Assembly (NCBI GenBank): GCA_944989445.1
Contig: CALYLW010000042.1
Coordinates: 977,242 to 1,041,241 of the forward strand
Direction of reading: 5' to 3'
Source: Ampullaceana balthica
Taxonomy: Eukaryota > Mollusca > Gastropoda > Lymnaeidae
Length of the DNA stretch: 64,000 nt
In this document: positions 36,988-49,279 of the stretch, piece after piece
Layout: every line of letters begins with the position of its first letter
Position numbering within the stretch: the first letter of the stretch is position 1
Made by a program: the position numbers and the translations under genes
Notes under the pieces: model-generated
What the model saw: the letters and a program-made list of their open reading frames with translations, nothing else
Databases searched by the model: none
Told to the model about the DNA's origin: nothing

Positions 36988-37427
36988 CATGTGTTATTGC
37001 CCTGATCTGATTTTTTTTAAATGAAACTCTGTAAATACCCAACTCAACAATAAAATCTGGGGTGATACTTGATAACCCACGTGCTGACTTGTATCTAATG
37101 AACGATAAGTTATTTATGTGGGTGTGGTTGGGGGTTAGAGAGTATTTACTTGAGCTGTTCCTTCTCTCTAGTTCACTCGATTGTTTCTCATAACGTCCAA
37201 CGCTGTGATATTTGTTTTACCACATACAACTAACTTACCAATGATCTTCTACGTGTCCGTATTTCATAGGCCCCATTGTAATCAAATATGCCACCCCACT
37301 AGCGGATCTGGTGTTACAATGTCAAAGCACTTAAGTTCAAAACGAAAACATTTATATCAGAAAACTTTAATTTTTAAATTGTCATACCTATATTGTACTA
37401 AAACTGTCTCGACAAACACGTAGAATT
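36988..37427. other. Unassigned sequence
   Basis: Nothing recognised; an 80-codon frame at 37181-37423 has no family signature. Confidence 0.45.
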
Positions 37428-38034
37428 GTTAGTTTATCTCTAGTTAGTTTTATCTCTAGTTAGTTTTATCTCTAGTTAGTTTTATCTCTAGTTAGTTTTA
37501 TCTCTAGTTAGTTTTATATCTCGTTAGTTTTACATCTCGTTAGTTTTATCTCTAGTTAGTTTTATCTCTAGTTAGTTTTATATCTCGTTAGTTTTACATC
37601 TCGTTAGTTTTATCTCTAGTTAGTTTTATCTCTAGTTAGTTTATCTCTAGTTAGTTTTATCTCTAGTTAGTTTTATCTCTAGTTAGATTTATCTCTAGTT
37701 AGTTTTATATCTCGTTAGTTTTACATCTCGTTAGTTTTATCTCTAGTTAGTTTATCTCTAGTTAGTTTTATCTCTAGTTGGTTTTATCTCTAGTTGGTTT
37801 TATCTCTAGTTAGTTTTATCTCTAGTTAGTTTTATATCTCGTTAGTTTTACATCTCGTTAGTTTTATCTCTAGTTAGTTTTATCTCTAGTTAGTTTTATC
37901 TCTAGTTAGCTTTATATCTCGTTAGTTTTACATCTCGTTAGTTTTATCTCTAGTTAGTTTATCTCTAGTTAGTTTTATCTCTAGTTCGTTTATCTTTAGT
38001 TACTTTTATATCTAGTTAGTTTATCTCTAGTTAG
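37428..38034. repeat. 16-bp minisatellite, ~37 copies
   Basis: TTTATCTCTAGTTAGT with interspersed TATATCTCGTTAGTTT / TACATCTCGTTAGTTT variants. The pair of CTCGTTAG variants recurs in blocks, which suggests multi-unit duplication. Confidence 0.95.
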
Positions 38035-38260
38035 TTTTGTCCCCTGAAGTTTTGTTACAGTTTTATCTCTAGTTAGATTTTTTCCCTGAAGTTTTGTTAC
38101 AGTTTTATCTCTAGTTAGTTTATCCCCTGAAGTTTTGTTACAGTTTTATCTCTAGTTAGTTTTTTCCCCTGAAGTTTTGTTACAGTTTTATCTATAGTTA
38201 GTTTTTTCCCTTGAAGTTTTGTTACAGTTTTATCTCTAGTTAGTTTTTGCCCCTGAAGTT
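38035..38260. repeat. ~42-bp compound repeat derived from the 16-bp unit, 5-6 copies
   Basis: CCCTGAAGTTTTGTTACAG followed by TTTTATCTCTAGTTAGTTTT. The 16-bp monomer of the neighbouring array is embedded in every copy. Confidence 0.92.
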
Positions 38261-38529
38261 TGGAATTGATACTCATCAACCTTTATTGTTCAAGTATACA
38301 GGGGTTTATGAATACAATCACGGCATCATACCGGATGAATGCATTGATGGACGAACATCATGTATACTTGACTGATGAAAGTAGAACTTAGTGTTATGCT
38401 ATCAAAGTATTTAACCATGAATCTGTGAAACCTCCCAATCGCCTTGCTTCACTTTTGTACGCTTTCTTTTACGTTGATCTTAACACGACGCAAAGAACAT
38501 TGAGTACATGGGAGCCTTACGCTTTTTCA

Positions 38530-38815
38530 GTCAGGGCCATCCATATATTCCGTGCGCAAAAAAGTCGTATTTTTGTACCCCCCTCCCCCCTGTTGCAACC
38601 CGTACATTTTCGGGACCCCCTCCCTTAAGCGTAAGTACAAAATCGCCCCCCCCCCTTTTTTTTTGGAAAAAAATTATTTTAAGCCAGAGAGAGTCAAAAG
38701 ATATTGGTTTTTACTCTTTGAAGCCGTCCATAAATGAAGTCACAAGAATTTTTTTTAAAAAGGGGGAGAGGGGTCACGCATGTGTGACGAGGGGGAGTGT
38801 TTAAGAAATCTGACG
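38530..38815. mobile_element. C-rich MITE-like segment, left end
   Basis: Begins AGGGCCATCCATATATTCCG, continues into CCCCCTCCCCCC tracts, and contains GCCGTCCATAAATGAAGTCAC at ~38723 and TGACGTCACA at ~38810. These resemble the ends of the element at 26814-27074 and the inverted end at ~40298. Boundaries uncertain. Confidence 0.5.
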
Positions 38816-38858
38816 TCACATCAAAATGCTGACTAAAATATTTGATTTTTTAAAAATA

Positions 38859-39860
38859 CTTTATATAAACTCGTGGTGTCTGGTTGTTTGCTTGCTTGTT
38901 TGTCGAAAAAAACTTTGGATCGATTTTTAACGCACTTCCTCATAAGCTAGCGAGCCAAAATTTTGCAGGCAGACTCGTGCCAGTGACAAAAACTATGTAT
39001 CAAAATTTCAGATCGATCGCATGTACTGTAATTTAATTATTGAATTTTTAGATTAATTTATTTATTCCTATGTATCATGTTATTTTTTGAGATAGAGTGT
39101 CGCGGTGCGTATTATATTGAACAACCTTTCTGTCGCGCAATAAGGTGCGTATTTTATTGACAACAATTTTTTAAGCATATTCCTGATCGGTGCGCATTAT
39201 ATTAAACATGTTTTACGACACAACAACAATTGTGTATTTTTGGATGGTCTTTCGCTGCGTATTATAATGAACATTCTTTTAGTTACTTCTCGTACATAAT
39301 GGATTTATAGTCAAAAACTTGTTCTTTTTACGTTTTTAAAAAAATTAAATCCTTTATATTAACTCGTGGTGTCTGTTTGAACCCTTGATTGCTTGCTTGT
39401 CGGTCGCCAAAACTTTGGATCGATTTTTAACGCATTTCCTCGTAAGCTAGCGAGCTGAAATTTTGCAGGCGGTTTCGTGGCGATGATAAAAACTATGTAT
39501 CAAAATTTCAGATAGATCGCATGTGCCGTAATTAAATTATTGAATTTTTAGATTATTTTATTTATTCCTATGTATCATGTTATTTTTTGAGATAGAGTTT
39601 CGCGGTGCGTATTATATTGAACAACCTTTCTGTCGCGCAATAAGGTGCGTATTCTATTGACAACACTTTTTATAAACATATTCCTGATCGGTGCGCATTA
39701 TGTTAAACATGTTTTACGTCACAACTGCAATTTTGTATTTTTGGATGGTTTTGCGCTGCATATTATAATGAACATTCTTTTAGTTACCTCTATCTAGTAC
39801 ATAAAGGATTTATAGTCAAAAACTTGTTTTTACGGGGTTTTTTTTATTACAAAATTAAAA
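38859..39860 (+). repeat. Modular dispersed satellite, two tandem units
   Basis: Two ~490-bp units start at ~38859 and ~39345 with TTTATATWAACTCGTGGTGT, followed by TTTGGATCGATTTTTAACGC, AAAATTTCAGATMGATCGCATG, TCGCGGTGCGTATTATATTG and GGATTTATAGTCAAAAACTTG. The units are ~90% identical. They are homologous to the minus-strand reading of the array at 1-3207 and to 43880-44497, but the middle (GTGCGTATT...AACA motifs) differs from that of the first array. Confidence 0.9.
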
Positions 39861-40164
39861 TATCAGCGAAAACAATGACGTCAAATAATTTTATTTTTTT
39901 TACAGCCCATATTTAATTTGCACACCTTTTGATGCATTGGTGCAGTAATTTGGTGCGCTGCTTTCTAAAATTAGTATCTGTTGCACATACAGCATCTTGT
40001 TGCCTCGCAGGGTCCGACCACGAAGAGAATTATATGTATCGATAATTAAAAGTTCAGAATTTAGTTTGCATTAAATTATAAAACATTATTGCATATCAGT
40101 CTTGACTCAGTCGGTCTCGAATGCCGTTTGCAGCCAGAGAGGTTTACGTTATTAGGCATAGTAT

Positions 40165-40300
40165 TATGCAAATTAAATGTGTTGTACGTACGTACACATT
40201 CATTCGAGACCCCCCTCCCCCCGTACGCAACCATACGCAAAATGCCGTTAATTGAAGACCCCCTCCCCCTTTTTGCGTACGTAATATATGGATGACCCCT
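40165..40300. mobile_element. C-rich MITE-like segment, right end
   Basis: Ends TTGCGTACGTAATATATGGATGACCCC. Read on the minus strand, GGGGTCATCCATATATTACG matches the left end at ~38534. CCCCCTCCCCC tracts flank it as in the 38.5-kb piece. It may be the other end of one element interrupted by the dispersed satellite, or a separate copy. Confidence 0.5.
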
Positions 40301-42064
40301 CATGTGACTGTTTTGGTTGGATTTTTGTTTTGGGGGGTGGGGGGTGTTATTTAGAATTATATCTTTTACATTTTGTCATACGTTTGTTACATTTTCAGTG
40401 TACCTTTTTTTCTTTTTTCTTTCTTTAAAAAAAAATTAATTTAGTAGTTTCAAAACAACTAAACTTTATGAAAATCTATTAACTTGCTAATGAAATGGTC
40501 ATGTGTATGTAAATTAATCGATTTAAAAATAATTTCATTAATGAATATATATATATTAAACAAATAGTTTGTATGTATGTTCAAGATAGTAATCTGTATT
40601 GTCATTATCATAGTTGTTAGCGTGTCTGTGTAATTCCTCTGGCCCTCAACAATTGCGAGCTGTAACCAGATTTTATAAAAGTTCAGATTGAATTTGGCCG
40701 TATGGTCTCATCTGTTTTTTTTTGTTTCAGTTAGTAGAATGCGTTTACGGTTGGATGGTTGCCACTTCAGAAAGAAAAAACCAAAAAAAGAAACCGTTAG
40801 CAGTTCGGAAATTAGGTCCCGCCCCAACTCACTTCAGGGGTTTGAAACAGGCGGTTCTCTCCCATAGTTTAGAACTCATGATTGACGTCTTATGCCTCCC
40901 AGGCTTTCCCTCGCTCTTCTCCTCCATTACCGGTCCTGTATTTTGTTGTGTGTTCTCAATTAATACCCCGGCAAATTTTTTGACAAGGCCACTCACGTAC
41001 TAACTGTAGCCATCCCCATTTTTTGTTGTTGTTGTTGTTACCTCCCTTCTTCATAGTGTTTCATAGCAGTCTGTGAACCGTGTTCACCTTCGGCCGCTTT
41101 GGGTCCCTCCTTTTGATGGCGGACCGCTCACCTTTGTTGGGGCCCAGGAGGCTTAGGGCCCAGGTAGAAGAGGACAGCGCGGCACTCCCAGGCTTCCGCG
41201 TGTCACGTGGCGGGCATTTCTCCGCGCATGGCCGTTGAGCCGTAAAACGTGGGGAGGGGGTGGGTGGTCGTGAGTTCTGGAGAAAGCTCCTGCGCCATGG
41301 CTGAGTGGATAATTCACTCGGATGTTCTGGCATCGGTGGATGAGTAAGACGGTTGAACCTGGGAGAAAGGGGAGGGTCGGTGGGTAGGGAGGTCGGTGCT
41401 TGCTGTGGCCGGGCCTTGGTGAGTCATTCAACTGAAAAAGAAAAGAATAAAAAAATAAGGTGGACAGAAGGGGAGAGCTGGTGATGACCTGAAAGTATAA
41501 TGAATCTTTTAGTTATTGTGTTCATTGAGACCTCTGGTGTGTTGAGCACATGCCCATTTACTTCAACTGAAACGATCGCACCAACCTTGAATATATCGGA
41601 AGCCTAAAACGACAAAAGTCTGACAATCATACGTTTGCGTTATGTTAAAACAATACGATCTGAAACACTCCCTGTGGGGGCTGCAAACATATTTACATAA
41701 ACATGACCTACACGACCTGGCATTTCTTCTCGGACAACCGTTTTTTTTATTCGCCTCACTCTCTGTTCTGACCACTTGGCCGCTTCTGCCCACGAACGAT
41801 TGAATAGAAATAAAACGTTTTCTCCCCCTCAGGCAGTCAGGCTGCTCGTCTCTCGCGGGTTAGGGTGTTGCAGGGGCTGGCATAAATTAAACTAAAACCA
41901 AAGCTCTTTACCGCTGTAAACCGCCGGGCATTAGAATGCTTGAAATAAATAGCGTGAAGCTGGCACGGTGAGAGCCTAGGATTACGGCCGCGGTTATCCC
42001 ATTTACCGGGCTCCGAGGGCGAGGCTGAGTGGTTTATTGATCGGCGACGTGTCGTCTTCAGACT
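40301..42064. other. Unassigned sequence
   Basis: No gene recognised. A T-rich tract with TTGTTTCAG at ~40722-40731 looks like a splice acceptor, but the 93-codon frame after it resembles no family I know. (GTT)n at ~41023-41038. Confidence 0.45.
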
Positions 42065-42440
42065 GGCTAGCAGCAGCACCTCGTCCTCGGCACATCGCCA
42101 GCAGGACAGCAGCAGCAACAACAACACATCGCCAGCAGCACAGCAACAACAACACATCACCAGCAGCACAGCAGCAGCAACAACACATCACCCGCAGCAC
42201 AGCAGCAGCAACAACACATCACCAGCAGCACAGCAGCAACAACACATCACCAGCAGCACAGCAGCAGCAACAACACATCACCAGCAGCACAGCAGCAGCA
42301 ACAACACATCGCCTGCAGCACAGCAGCAGCGGCAACAGCACATCAGCAGTAACAATACATTGCCAGCAGCACAGCAGCAGCAGCAGCAAAACATCACCAG
42401 CAGCACAGCAGCGGTAACAACACATTGCCAGCAGCGAATC
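42065..42440. repeat. CAG/CAA-rich ~31-bp minisatellite
   Basis: Units such as ACATCACCAGCAGCACAGCA / GCAGCAACAAC repeat about ten times. The 126-codon Gln/Ala/Thr/Ser-rich frame here and its antisense Cys/Leu frames are compositional. Confidence 0.93.
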
Positions 42441-42615
42441 AGTCAGAGCACATCAGCGTACCGCATCGCTCACAGCATGCCACCCTCAGCACGTCATGCA
42501 TCCAACTACTTCTTCCATTGCTACATCGATCTTTGATATGACTTCTCCATTCTCCATCATCTTTCAAAGTACTTTGATCCTGTTACATCATCCACCATTT
42601 AACTTCTTTCGTGCA

Positions 42616-43385
42616 CGTTACACCAACCACCAAAAGACTACAGCCACAGCACATCTGCTATAGTGCACCAACCACCAAAAGACTACAGCCACAGCACATC
42701 TACTATAGTGCCACAGCACATCTGCTGTAGTGCCACAGCACATCTGCTATAGTGCCACAGCACATCTGCTATAGTGCCACAGCACATCTGCTATAGTGCC
42801 ACAGCACATCTGCTATAGTGCCACAGCACATCTGCTATAATGCCACAGCACATCTGCTATAGTGCCACAGCACATCTGCTATAGTGCCACAGCACATCTG
42901 CTATAGTGCCACAGCACATCTGCTATAGTGCCACAGCACATCCGCTATAGTGCCACAGCACATCCGCTATAGTGCCACAGCACATCTGCTATAGTGCCAC
43001 AGCACATCTGCTATAGTGCCACAGCACATCTGCTATAGTGCCACAGCACATCTGCTATAGTGCCACAGCACATCTGCTATAGTGCACCAACCACCAAAAG
43101 ACTACAGCCACAGCACATCTGCTATAGTGCCACAGCACATCTGCTATAGTGCCACAGCACATCTGCTATAATGCCACAGCACATCTGCTATAGTGCACCA
43201 ACCACCAAAAGACTACAGCCACAGCACATCTGCTATAGTGCCACAGCACATCTGCTATAGTGCCACAGCACATCTGCTATAGTGCACCAACCACCAAAAG
43301 ACTACTGCCACAGCACATCTGCTATAGTGCACCAACCACCAAAAGACTACAGCCACAGCACATCTGCTATAGTGCATCAGCCGCT
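42616..43385. repeat. 22-bp minisatellite with a 25-bp interspersed spacer, ~33 copies
   Basis: GCCACAGCACATCTGCTATA / GT per unit. At ~42640, 42665, 43085, 43195, 43285 and 43330 the runs are broken by GCACCAACCACCAAAAGACT / ACA, making a two-component array. Single-base variants: TCCGC, TATAAT. Confidence 0.96.
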
Positions 43386-43654
43386 GTGCATATCTGCCGA
43401 AACACGCCTCATATTAAAGCACTTTTCCCCTCAGTTTTTTACTACAACCGGCAAAGCATACAATATTCACCACGGCTCAAATTTTCAAACACAACTGACA
43501 CGCACAAATTGTATTGAAACGCTTATTTTCAACTTAATGAAGAAAATTTACAAATGTTTAGTAAATTATAACCTTCATCATTTAGGTTTGTAAATAATGT
43601 GGTCCAATCAAACGATTGCTTCAACTATTTTTGTAATATGAAGCAGCACTACCG
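43386..43654. other. Spacer
   Basis: Nothing recognised. Confidence 0.4.
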
Positions 43655-43820
43655 GCTACACTACACACCGACTGTACAACACACCAACTGTACAACACAC
43701 CGACTGTACTACACACCGACTGTACTACATACCGACTGTACTACACACCGACTGTACTACCTACCGAATGTGTGGCACACTGACTGTATGACACACTGAC
43801 TGTACCACACACCGACTGTT
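43655..43820. repeat. 16-18-bp minisatellite, ~9 copies
   Basis: ACACACCGACTGTACTAC with CAACTG, CGAATG and CTGACTG variants. Confidence 0.92.
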
Positions 43821-43879
43821 CAGAAGTCATTGAAAGTGAATTTAAATATATCCGAGACATAAAATAATTGAGTAATTGG

Positions 43880-44497
43880 AATTTTAAAAACCAGTAAACA
43901 AAGAAAGTTTTGACTATAAATCCTTTATCTACGAGACATAACTAAAAGTATGTTCATTATAATACGCATCGGAGGACAATCCAAAAATCCAAAATTTTAG
44001 TTAAATGTCTCATATATAGATAAAGGAGTTATAGTATAAAAAAAACTACTTTAGCCTGCCTGCTAAATTTCATCTCGATTTGATCACGGGAAAAGTGTAA
44101 TAAAAACATGTTAAAGATAATGCGCACCGTGTGACAGATTAGCATAAACATTTACAGGTCGGGAATCATTTTTTTTAAAGTATCGTCTATATAATACGCA
44201 CCGCACCGCGTGACAGGAAAGTATTAAAAAGGTTGTTCAATATAATGCGCGCCTCGACACTCTAGCACAAAAATTAACATGCTACATAGAGATAATCTAA
44301 AAATTCATTAATTTAATTACAGTACAATCGCTCGATCTGAAATTGTGATAGATCATTTTTATCGTCGGCATTAGTCTGCCTGCAAAATTTCAGGTCGCTA
44401 TCATACGGGGAAGTGGGTTAAAAATCGATCCAAATTTTTTTAGGCCAGCAAGCAAACAATCAAGCAGACGTCACGAGTTAATTTAAAGGATTTAAAA
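43880..44497 (-). repeat. Modular dispersed satellite, single unit
   Basis: Reverse-complement copy of the 38859-39860 family: TTTTGACTATAAATCCTTTA at ~43906, GAACAT/TAATACGCA blocks, AATTTAATTACAGTACAATC, TTTTTTTAGGCCAGCAAGCA, and CACGAGTTAATTTAAAGGAT at the far end. About one unit long and more diverged than the other copies. Confidence 0.85.
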
Positions 44498-44732
44498 TGG
44501 ATGTATATTGTTTCATAGAGCTGTAATATATTTGGCCGGCAATCTCTCATTGCTCCATGTTGAACTTAACATACTTGTCGGCAAAATGTGGATCATTAAT
44601 AACTAAAGTAATAGGCGGCCATTACTCTTACCAACATCTAGTTGTCCGTCTGTGTATGATGTGTGGGGGAAGGGGGATGCCGCAAATGTAACGCTAACTC
44701 TGCTGGCCTTTATCTATCTAGTAGTGGCAGAC
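44498..44732. other. Spacer
   Basis: Nothing recognised. Confidence 0.4.
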
Positions 44733-44921
44733 CAGCGGTTCCCAACCGACGGTTTTTTTTGGTGATCGCCAACTGTCGACTAAAAAAATATTAATTATAA
44801 TTCAAATTTGCTCTATTGTGTTAAAACATTATTGAAGATGACTTATTTAAATTTCATGGGGGATGGGTCACATGGCTTTTATAAAAAGGGGTCGTCTCCC
44901 AAAAAAGGCTGGGAACCACTG
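44733..44921. mobile_element. hAT-type MITE, 189 bp
   Basis: Terminal inverted repeats CAGCGGTTCCCAACC (left) and GGCTGGGAACCACTG (right; reverse complement CAGTGGTTCCCAGCC) are 13/15 identical and typical of non-autonomous hAT elements. The flanking 8-mers tggcagac and tgctagac match at 6 of 8 positions, consistent with a decayed 8-bp target duplication. No coding capacity. Confidence 0.85.
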
Positions 44922-47454
44922 TGCTAGACTACTTCTGCTCATCCTTGCGTAACCAGGCAGCCCTTTGGAGAAACATAAAACCAAAGTGGTAGTTGTACGT
45001 TTCCTATCACCAGACGGCGCTAAGTTCTGGCTGATTGCCTTAAAAATCCGAGGCTTTTCCGGGGGACTATGCCCCCAAATGCCATAGAGGGTTTTCATGT
45101 CAAAACAGTTGACATCAATATCAAGAGATAAAAGAATTTCATTTTTTACTATCGCAATAACTTAAGTTACTGACCTTGACCTGCTCATCTAGACTCGTAG
45201 TTTTGTCTGTTTATCTAAGCGACTAGTCTTAACTAGTGGCTGTCAATCCCTGTCAATGGTTGTCTAAATGAAAATAAATGTTTGCCCCTTCAGCCATGTT
45301 GACTCGTGGTCTGGAAACTAGGCGCCTTGATTTACCCTTTCAGAACTTTACAGTTGATTTGTTACGTCATTTTGTTATTGGAGTATGGGGGGTGGGGGAA
45401 CTTCAATAATTGCATGCATGATGTTAAGACCAAACCTTATTGTTGTAACATTATGTAAGTGATGAGGTGTTGTTATTTAAATAGAACATTTCAATATGGT
45501 GCTGGGATTGTATTGTGTGGAAGAGGCGCATTTCAGGCCCAGAGGCCAGAGAAAATCCTCAGATCTGGATGGTCCGGGTGTTTGGAATGTGAAATGGTTT
45601 GATTTCGGTACGCGTGAGACTAGAGTAAAAATGTAAGTGAGAATTGGGTAAAAATTTTAGTATGAGTGCGAGTTGAGTAACAAAATCTAAATACCATTGA
45701 TTTGTTGTTTTGTTGTGTTTTTTTAAAGTGATTTTCACCGAATTTTGGTGTGGATGTTTGATGTGTGACTGTTGCTTGGTACTTGGTTTATGTTTGTAAC
45801 TTTTATGTGGGTTTGACGGGCCATGTTTGTTGTTTGTTTAGAATACATTAACCGATGCAGTAAATATCATCTCTGCTGGTATAATATGTATTGAGTATTG
45901 GTATTGTAACGTTACTTTATTTATCTATATAGGACACACCGTGCCGATATCGCTGCCTTCATCAAAATGTAACTAAACACATGCAGAGGTGACGAACGAA
46001 CAGCCACATTCAAAACATCTTACATCTTTGGGGTCTGGCTCACTTAAAAGTAGGAACCGATGTTTGTCATAGCCGTTATCTCTACGCGATAACTTTCAAG
46101 CCTGTTTAGCGCCTGAAGTGTTTCATTCGCCCCCTCTCTGCCACCCCATTCCTTCCGAATATGAAGAAATCATTGTACGTGTAATTGGCTTTACCGAACC
46201 ATGGACACAACCTGAATCATTCACATTCAGTAGCGGTGCTGTTGGAAACAGTAGACTCCAGCTGGAGGCCTGTCAGGAAGTCGACGCTCCACGAAGACGT
46301 CTCGAGTGAAGATATAGAAGCGCGCGTGCCCCGTCGTAATTGAATCTTATACGAGGACTCTGCTGCTAATGCGTGACGGGGCTATTCTGACGGAGTCAGT
46401 GGCGCGTGACACCGACTCCTTCTGTTCCTACTCGCGGCACGAGGGTCGCCCCCCTGTCCGCCCGCGTTCAGAACGTCTTGACACGGGAGCTATTACCGGT
46501 AAATAGAGGTAATGTGACGTCTACATGCCTGACCCGGCCATTAGAGCGCACTCGCTCCGCTAATAGGCGGCCACCTCGCTTCCTTGAATAGTGGCAGTGG
46601 TGAAAGCCTGTCCGTGCACGGCAGCAATCTGTGTAGTCACGCCCCGAAGACTTGTCTCAATGGGAGCATCGTCCTAACAGTCACGGTACTCACTCACATC
46701 GTGGTGTCACCAGAAATCATAGACGAAGTGAAATCTTTTAACATGTTTGTATACCTTTGGGAGCAGGAGGGGGGGATAACATGTCATCATAGAACTGCAG
46801 GTTTGGATGACATTTATCAGGTCTCGGTATACATCTAGTTGACTTTCGTTGCGATGTTTCACCCTGTCTATGCGGCGTTCATTAAAATTATTACAGTTCT
46901 GCCTGCCTGGCCACGATGGCGCGACCGTACTTCGTGACGCAATGATGATCGAGACGAGTTCACAAAGGCACCCACATGCGGTCATGTGTGCAAGCAACGT
47001 CTGAATTGTCAGCTCTCGGCAGGTGAAGAGGACCATCTGAATGGGTTAGGGCTGCGGGTTAAGGCAGGTCCATCCCAAATTAATAATTATGTTAATGATA
47101 TAAACGGTCACCGGCGCACAACTCACATCCTATTTGGCTCAATTCTCAGCTCAATTTTGAGTTGGTGTCCTATCTATAAAATATACAGTATATAACTTTA
47201 AGTTTAAGAATAAATGCAGCATCCAACAGCCGACAGTACATAGTGAAAAATCAAACTATACATTCGTTTTATGTGGGACCATTTTTAATCAACCATTTAT
47301 TTGTATGTTCCTACGGTCAATTGTCACTCGCTCCTAATCCAGCCTACCTCCCACCCACCCCAACACTAGCGTCTGAAGGACTTAATCAAGATTTGGAACC
47401 AAATGGACACAGCTTAGCGCGGAGCGAATGTCGGAGTAATGCTGGTATTTTTCA
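44922..47454. other. Unassigned sequence
   Basis: About 2.5 kb with no gene recognised. Frames of 60-110 codons at 46118-47458 show no domain. Confidence 0.45.
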
Positions 47455-47656
47455 TTGACGTTGATTTCCCTCTCTCTCTATCTCTCTCTTTCTCTCTCTA
47501 TCTCTCTTTCTCTCCCTCTTTCTCTCTCTCTTTCTCTTTCTCTCTATTTCTCTCTCTATCTCTATCTCTCTCTTTCTCTCTCTCTTTCTCTCACTCTCTC
47601 TCTTTCTCTCCCTTTCTCTCTCTATCTTTCTTTCTCTCTCTCTCTCTCTCTTGCTC

Positions 47657-47687
<31 letters not shown>

Positions 47688-47705
47688 TTCTCTCTCTCCC
47701 TGGGC
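47455..47705. repeat. CT-rich microsatellite
   Basis: Long (CTCTTT)/(TCTC)n pyrimidine tract of ~240 bp; the overlapping Ser/Leu/Phe frames are compositional. Confidence 0.95.
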
Positions 47706-47770
47706 GCTTCCCTCTTCCGCCTCAAGCAACCGATTGTTTTCTTTATAATTTGCAGAGTTCATCGCTGCTG

Positions 47771-47980
47771 AATGTTGAGCTCTATCTACTGGCACTGTGA
47801 TTAAAATACTAGCCTAGATCTCATGGTGGACATTATGTAGCATTTCATCTAACTCTTTTGTTACTAAATGTTGAGCTCTATCTACTGGCACTGTGATCTA
47901 AGTACTGGCCCAGGTCTCACGGTGCGTCCATGTAGCATTTCATCTGGTTCATTTGGAGTAGTCAAAGTTGTACTAAATGT
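47771..47980. repeat. 96-bp tandem duplication
   Basis: AATGTTGAGCTCTATCTACT / GGCACTGTGAT begins copies at 47771 and 47867; a third, partial TACTAAATGTTGA starts near 47971. Copies are ~85% identical. Confidence 0.88.
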
Positions 47981-48033
47981 TGACTTCAGCTCTTCTCCCT
48001 TACCTGGCTGCTAATCGATATCAAGGGAAATTT

Positions 48034-48052
48034 ATATATATATATATATATC
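48034..48052. repeat. (TA)n microsatellite
   Basis: Pure TA alternation. Confidence 0.85.
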
Positions 48053-48663
48053 CCAGCTTTTTACTGGTGAAAAAAAAATAGCGCTAACTTTAATAATGTA
48101 CACCTCCATCTTTATTTTTCACATTCATAAACACGCATACACTTTTTATACCCCTTTTCCTCACACATTTTTCTTTGCCTCAACAGTTTTTGTTTAACCA
48201 TTACGAGGGTGTATGGGTGTATGTATGGCCCACAAGCTCGAACGCCACAATGGGTTATACATTTTGAAGAGGGCACAACACAGAAAGTTCAGTTCTAGCA
48301 ATGTTTGACGCCACAACTTCGTCATAGGTCATTGGATTTAAGAAATTGTCGTGGCGTACTTGAAGGCAATTGTCAGAGTAGTATGAGATGTGTCGAATAT
48401 CACGGCGTGCTAGTGTGTCGTGTTACCATTGGCTCATCGAACTCCTCCCAACCCCTGCCTTGTGTATAAGGTCATCAATCAATCATAGTCCAACATCCCT
48501 TTACGTTCTCCCAATTGGCTTTCTCACCCCGACCCCCATCTCCCTCACTAATTGTAAATAGAGGGATAGTATTGAACACTTGACTGTATCATTCATTTTA
48601 CCACCGCGCCATCCTCCCCCACTCCCTCATTAAGATAGTAACATTTCTTAACGTTTTTTGTTA
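48053..48663. other. Unassigned sequence
   Basis: Nothing recognised. Confidence 0.4.
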
Positions 48664-48772
48664 AACCCCAGTAAGTCATCCTGTTGGTGAGCTCGACTGT
48701 AACCCCAGTAAGTCATCCTGTTGGTGAGCTCGACTGTAACCCCAGCAAGTCATCCTGTTGGTGAGCTGACTG
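48664..48772. repeat. 37-bp tandem repeat, 3 copies
   Basis: AACCCCAGTAAGTCATCCTG / TTGGTGAGCTCGACTGT at 48664, 48701 and 48738; the last copy is slightly shorter. Confidence 0.93.
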
Positions 48773-49275
48773 TGGTCTATGAACAATTAAGCGTTTCAGA
48801 AACCTTCACCTGTTATTGGTAGCCTGTAGGCCTCGCCTGCTCTGCACTCTGCAGCTTTTGTGGATGCAGACAGACAAGGCAGCGCCAGAACTGCGGACGA
48901 ATAAATACCTTTATGGCTATGCCCTGATGTTGAGGCTCGCTGCAGGATTTGTAAGCTGGGTCAGTCGAGCTGATGGCTCGACTCCTCAAGAGAATGACAC
49001 ATTCCTAATGTCATTAATGTGTACTCTTAGTGCATTAAGGATATTAGAAATATCCGGGCTATACAGTTGGACCAATTTAAATTTCATTAATATATTAATC
49101 GAATTTGTGGGTATTCTGCGAGGACTTACCTCAAAATATCATTTTTAATTCTACGTTAATTTAAGACAGCTTACGGGACTTAGGCTGAAACATGTTTACG
49201 GCGTCTATTGTTATTGTTGTTGTTTTGTGGTTTTTTTTGGATATTGTTTTACGATAACCATGTTTAAACTAAAAT
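48773..49275. other. Unassigned sequence
   Basis: A 110-codon frame (48816-49148) has no recognised domain. A 30-bp stretch ending CTTAGTGCATTAAGGA (~49012-49041) recurs exactly at ~53413-53442. Confidence 0.45.
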
Positions 49276-49279
49276 AGTA

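Noticed and set aside
40722..41003. Exon after a TTGTTTCAG acceptor-like site
   Set aside because: Encoded residues match no family I recognise, and no donor in a matching phase is apparent.
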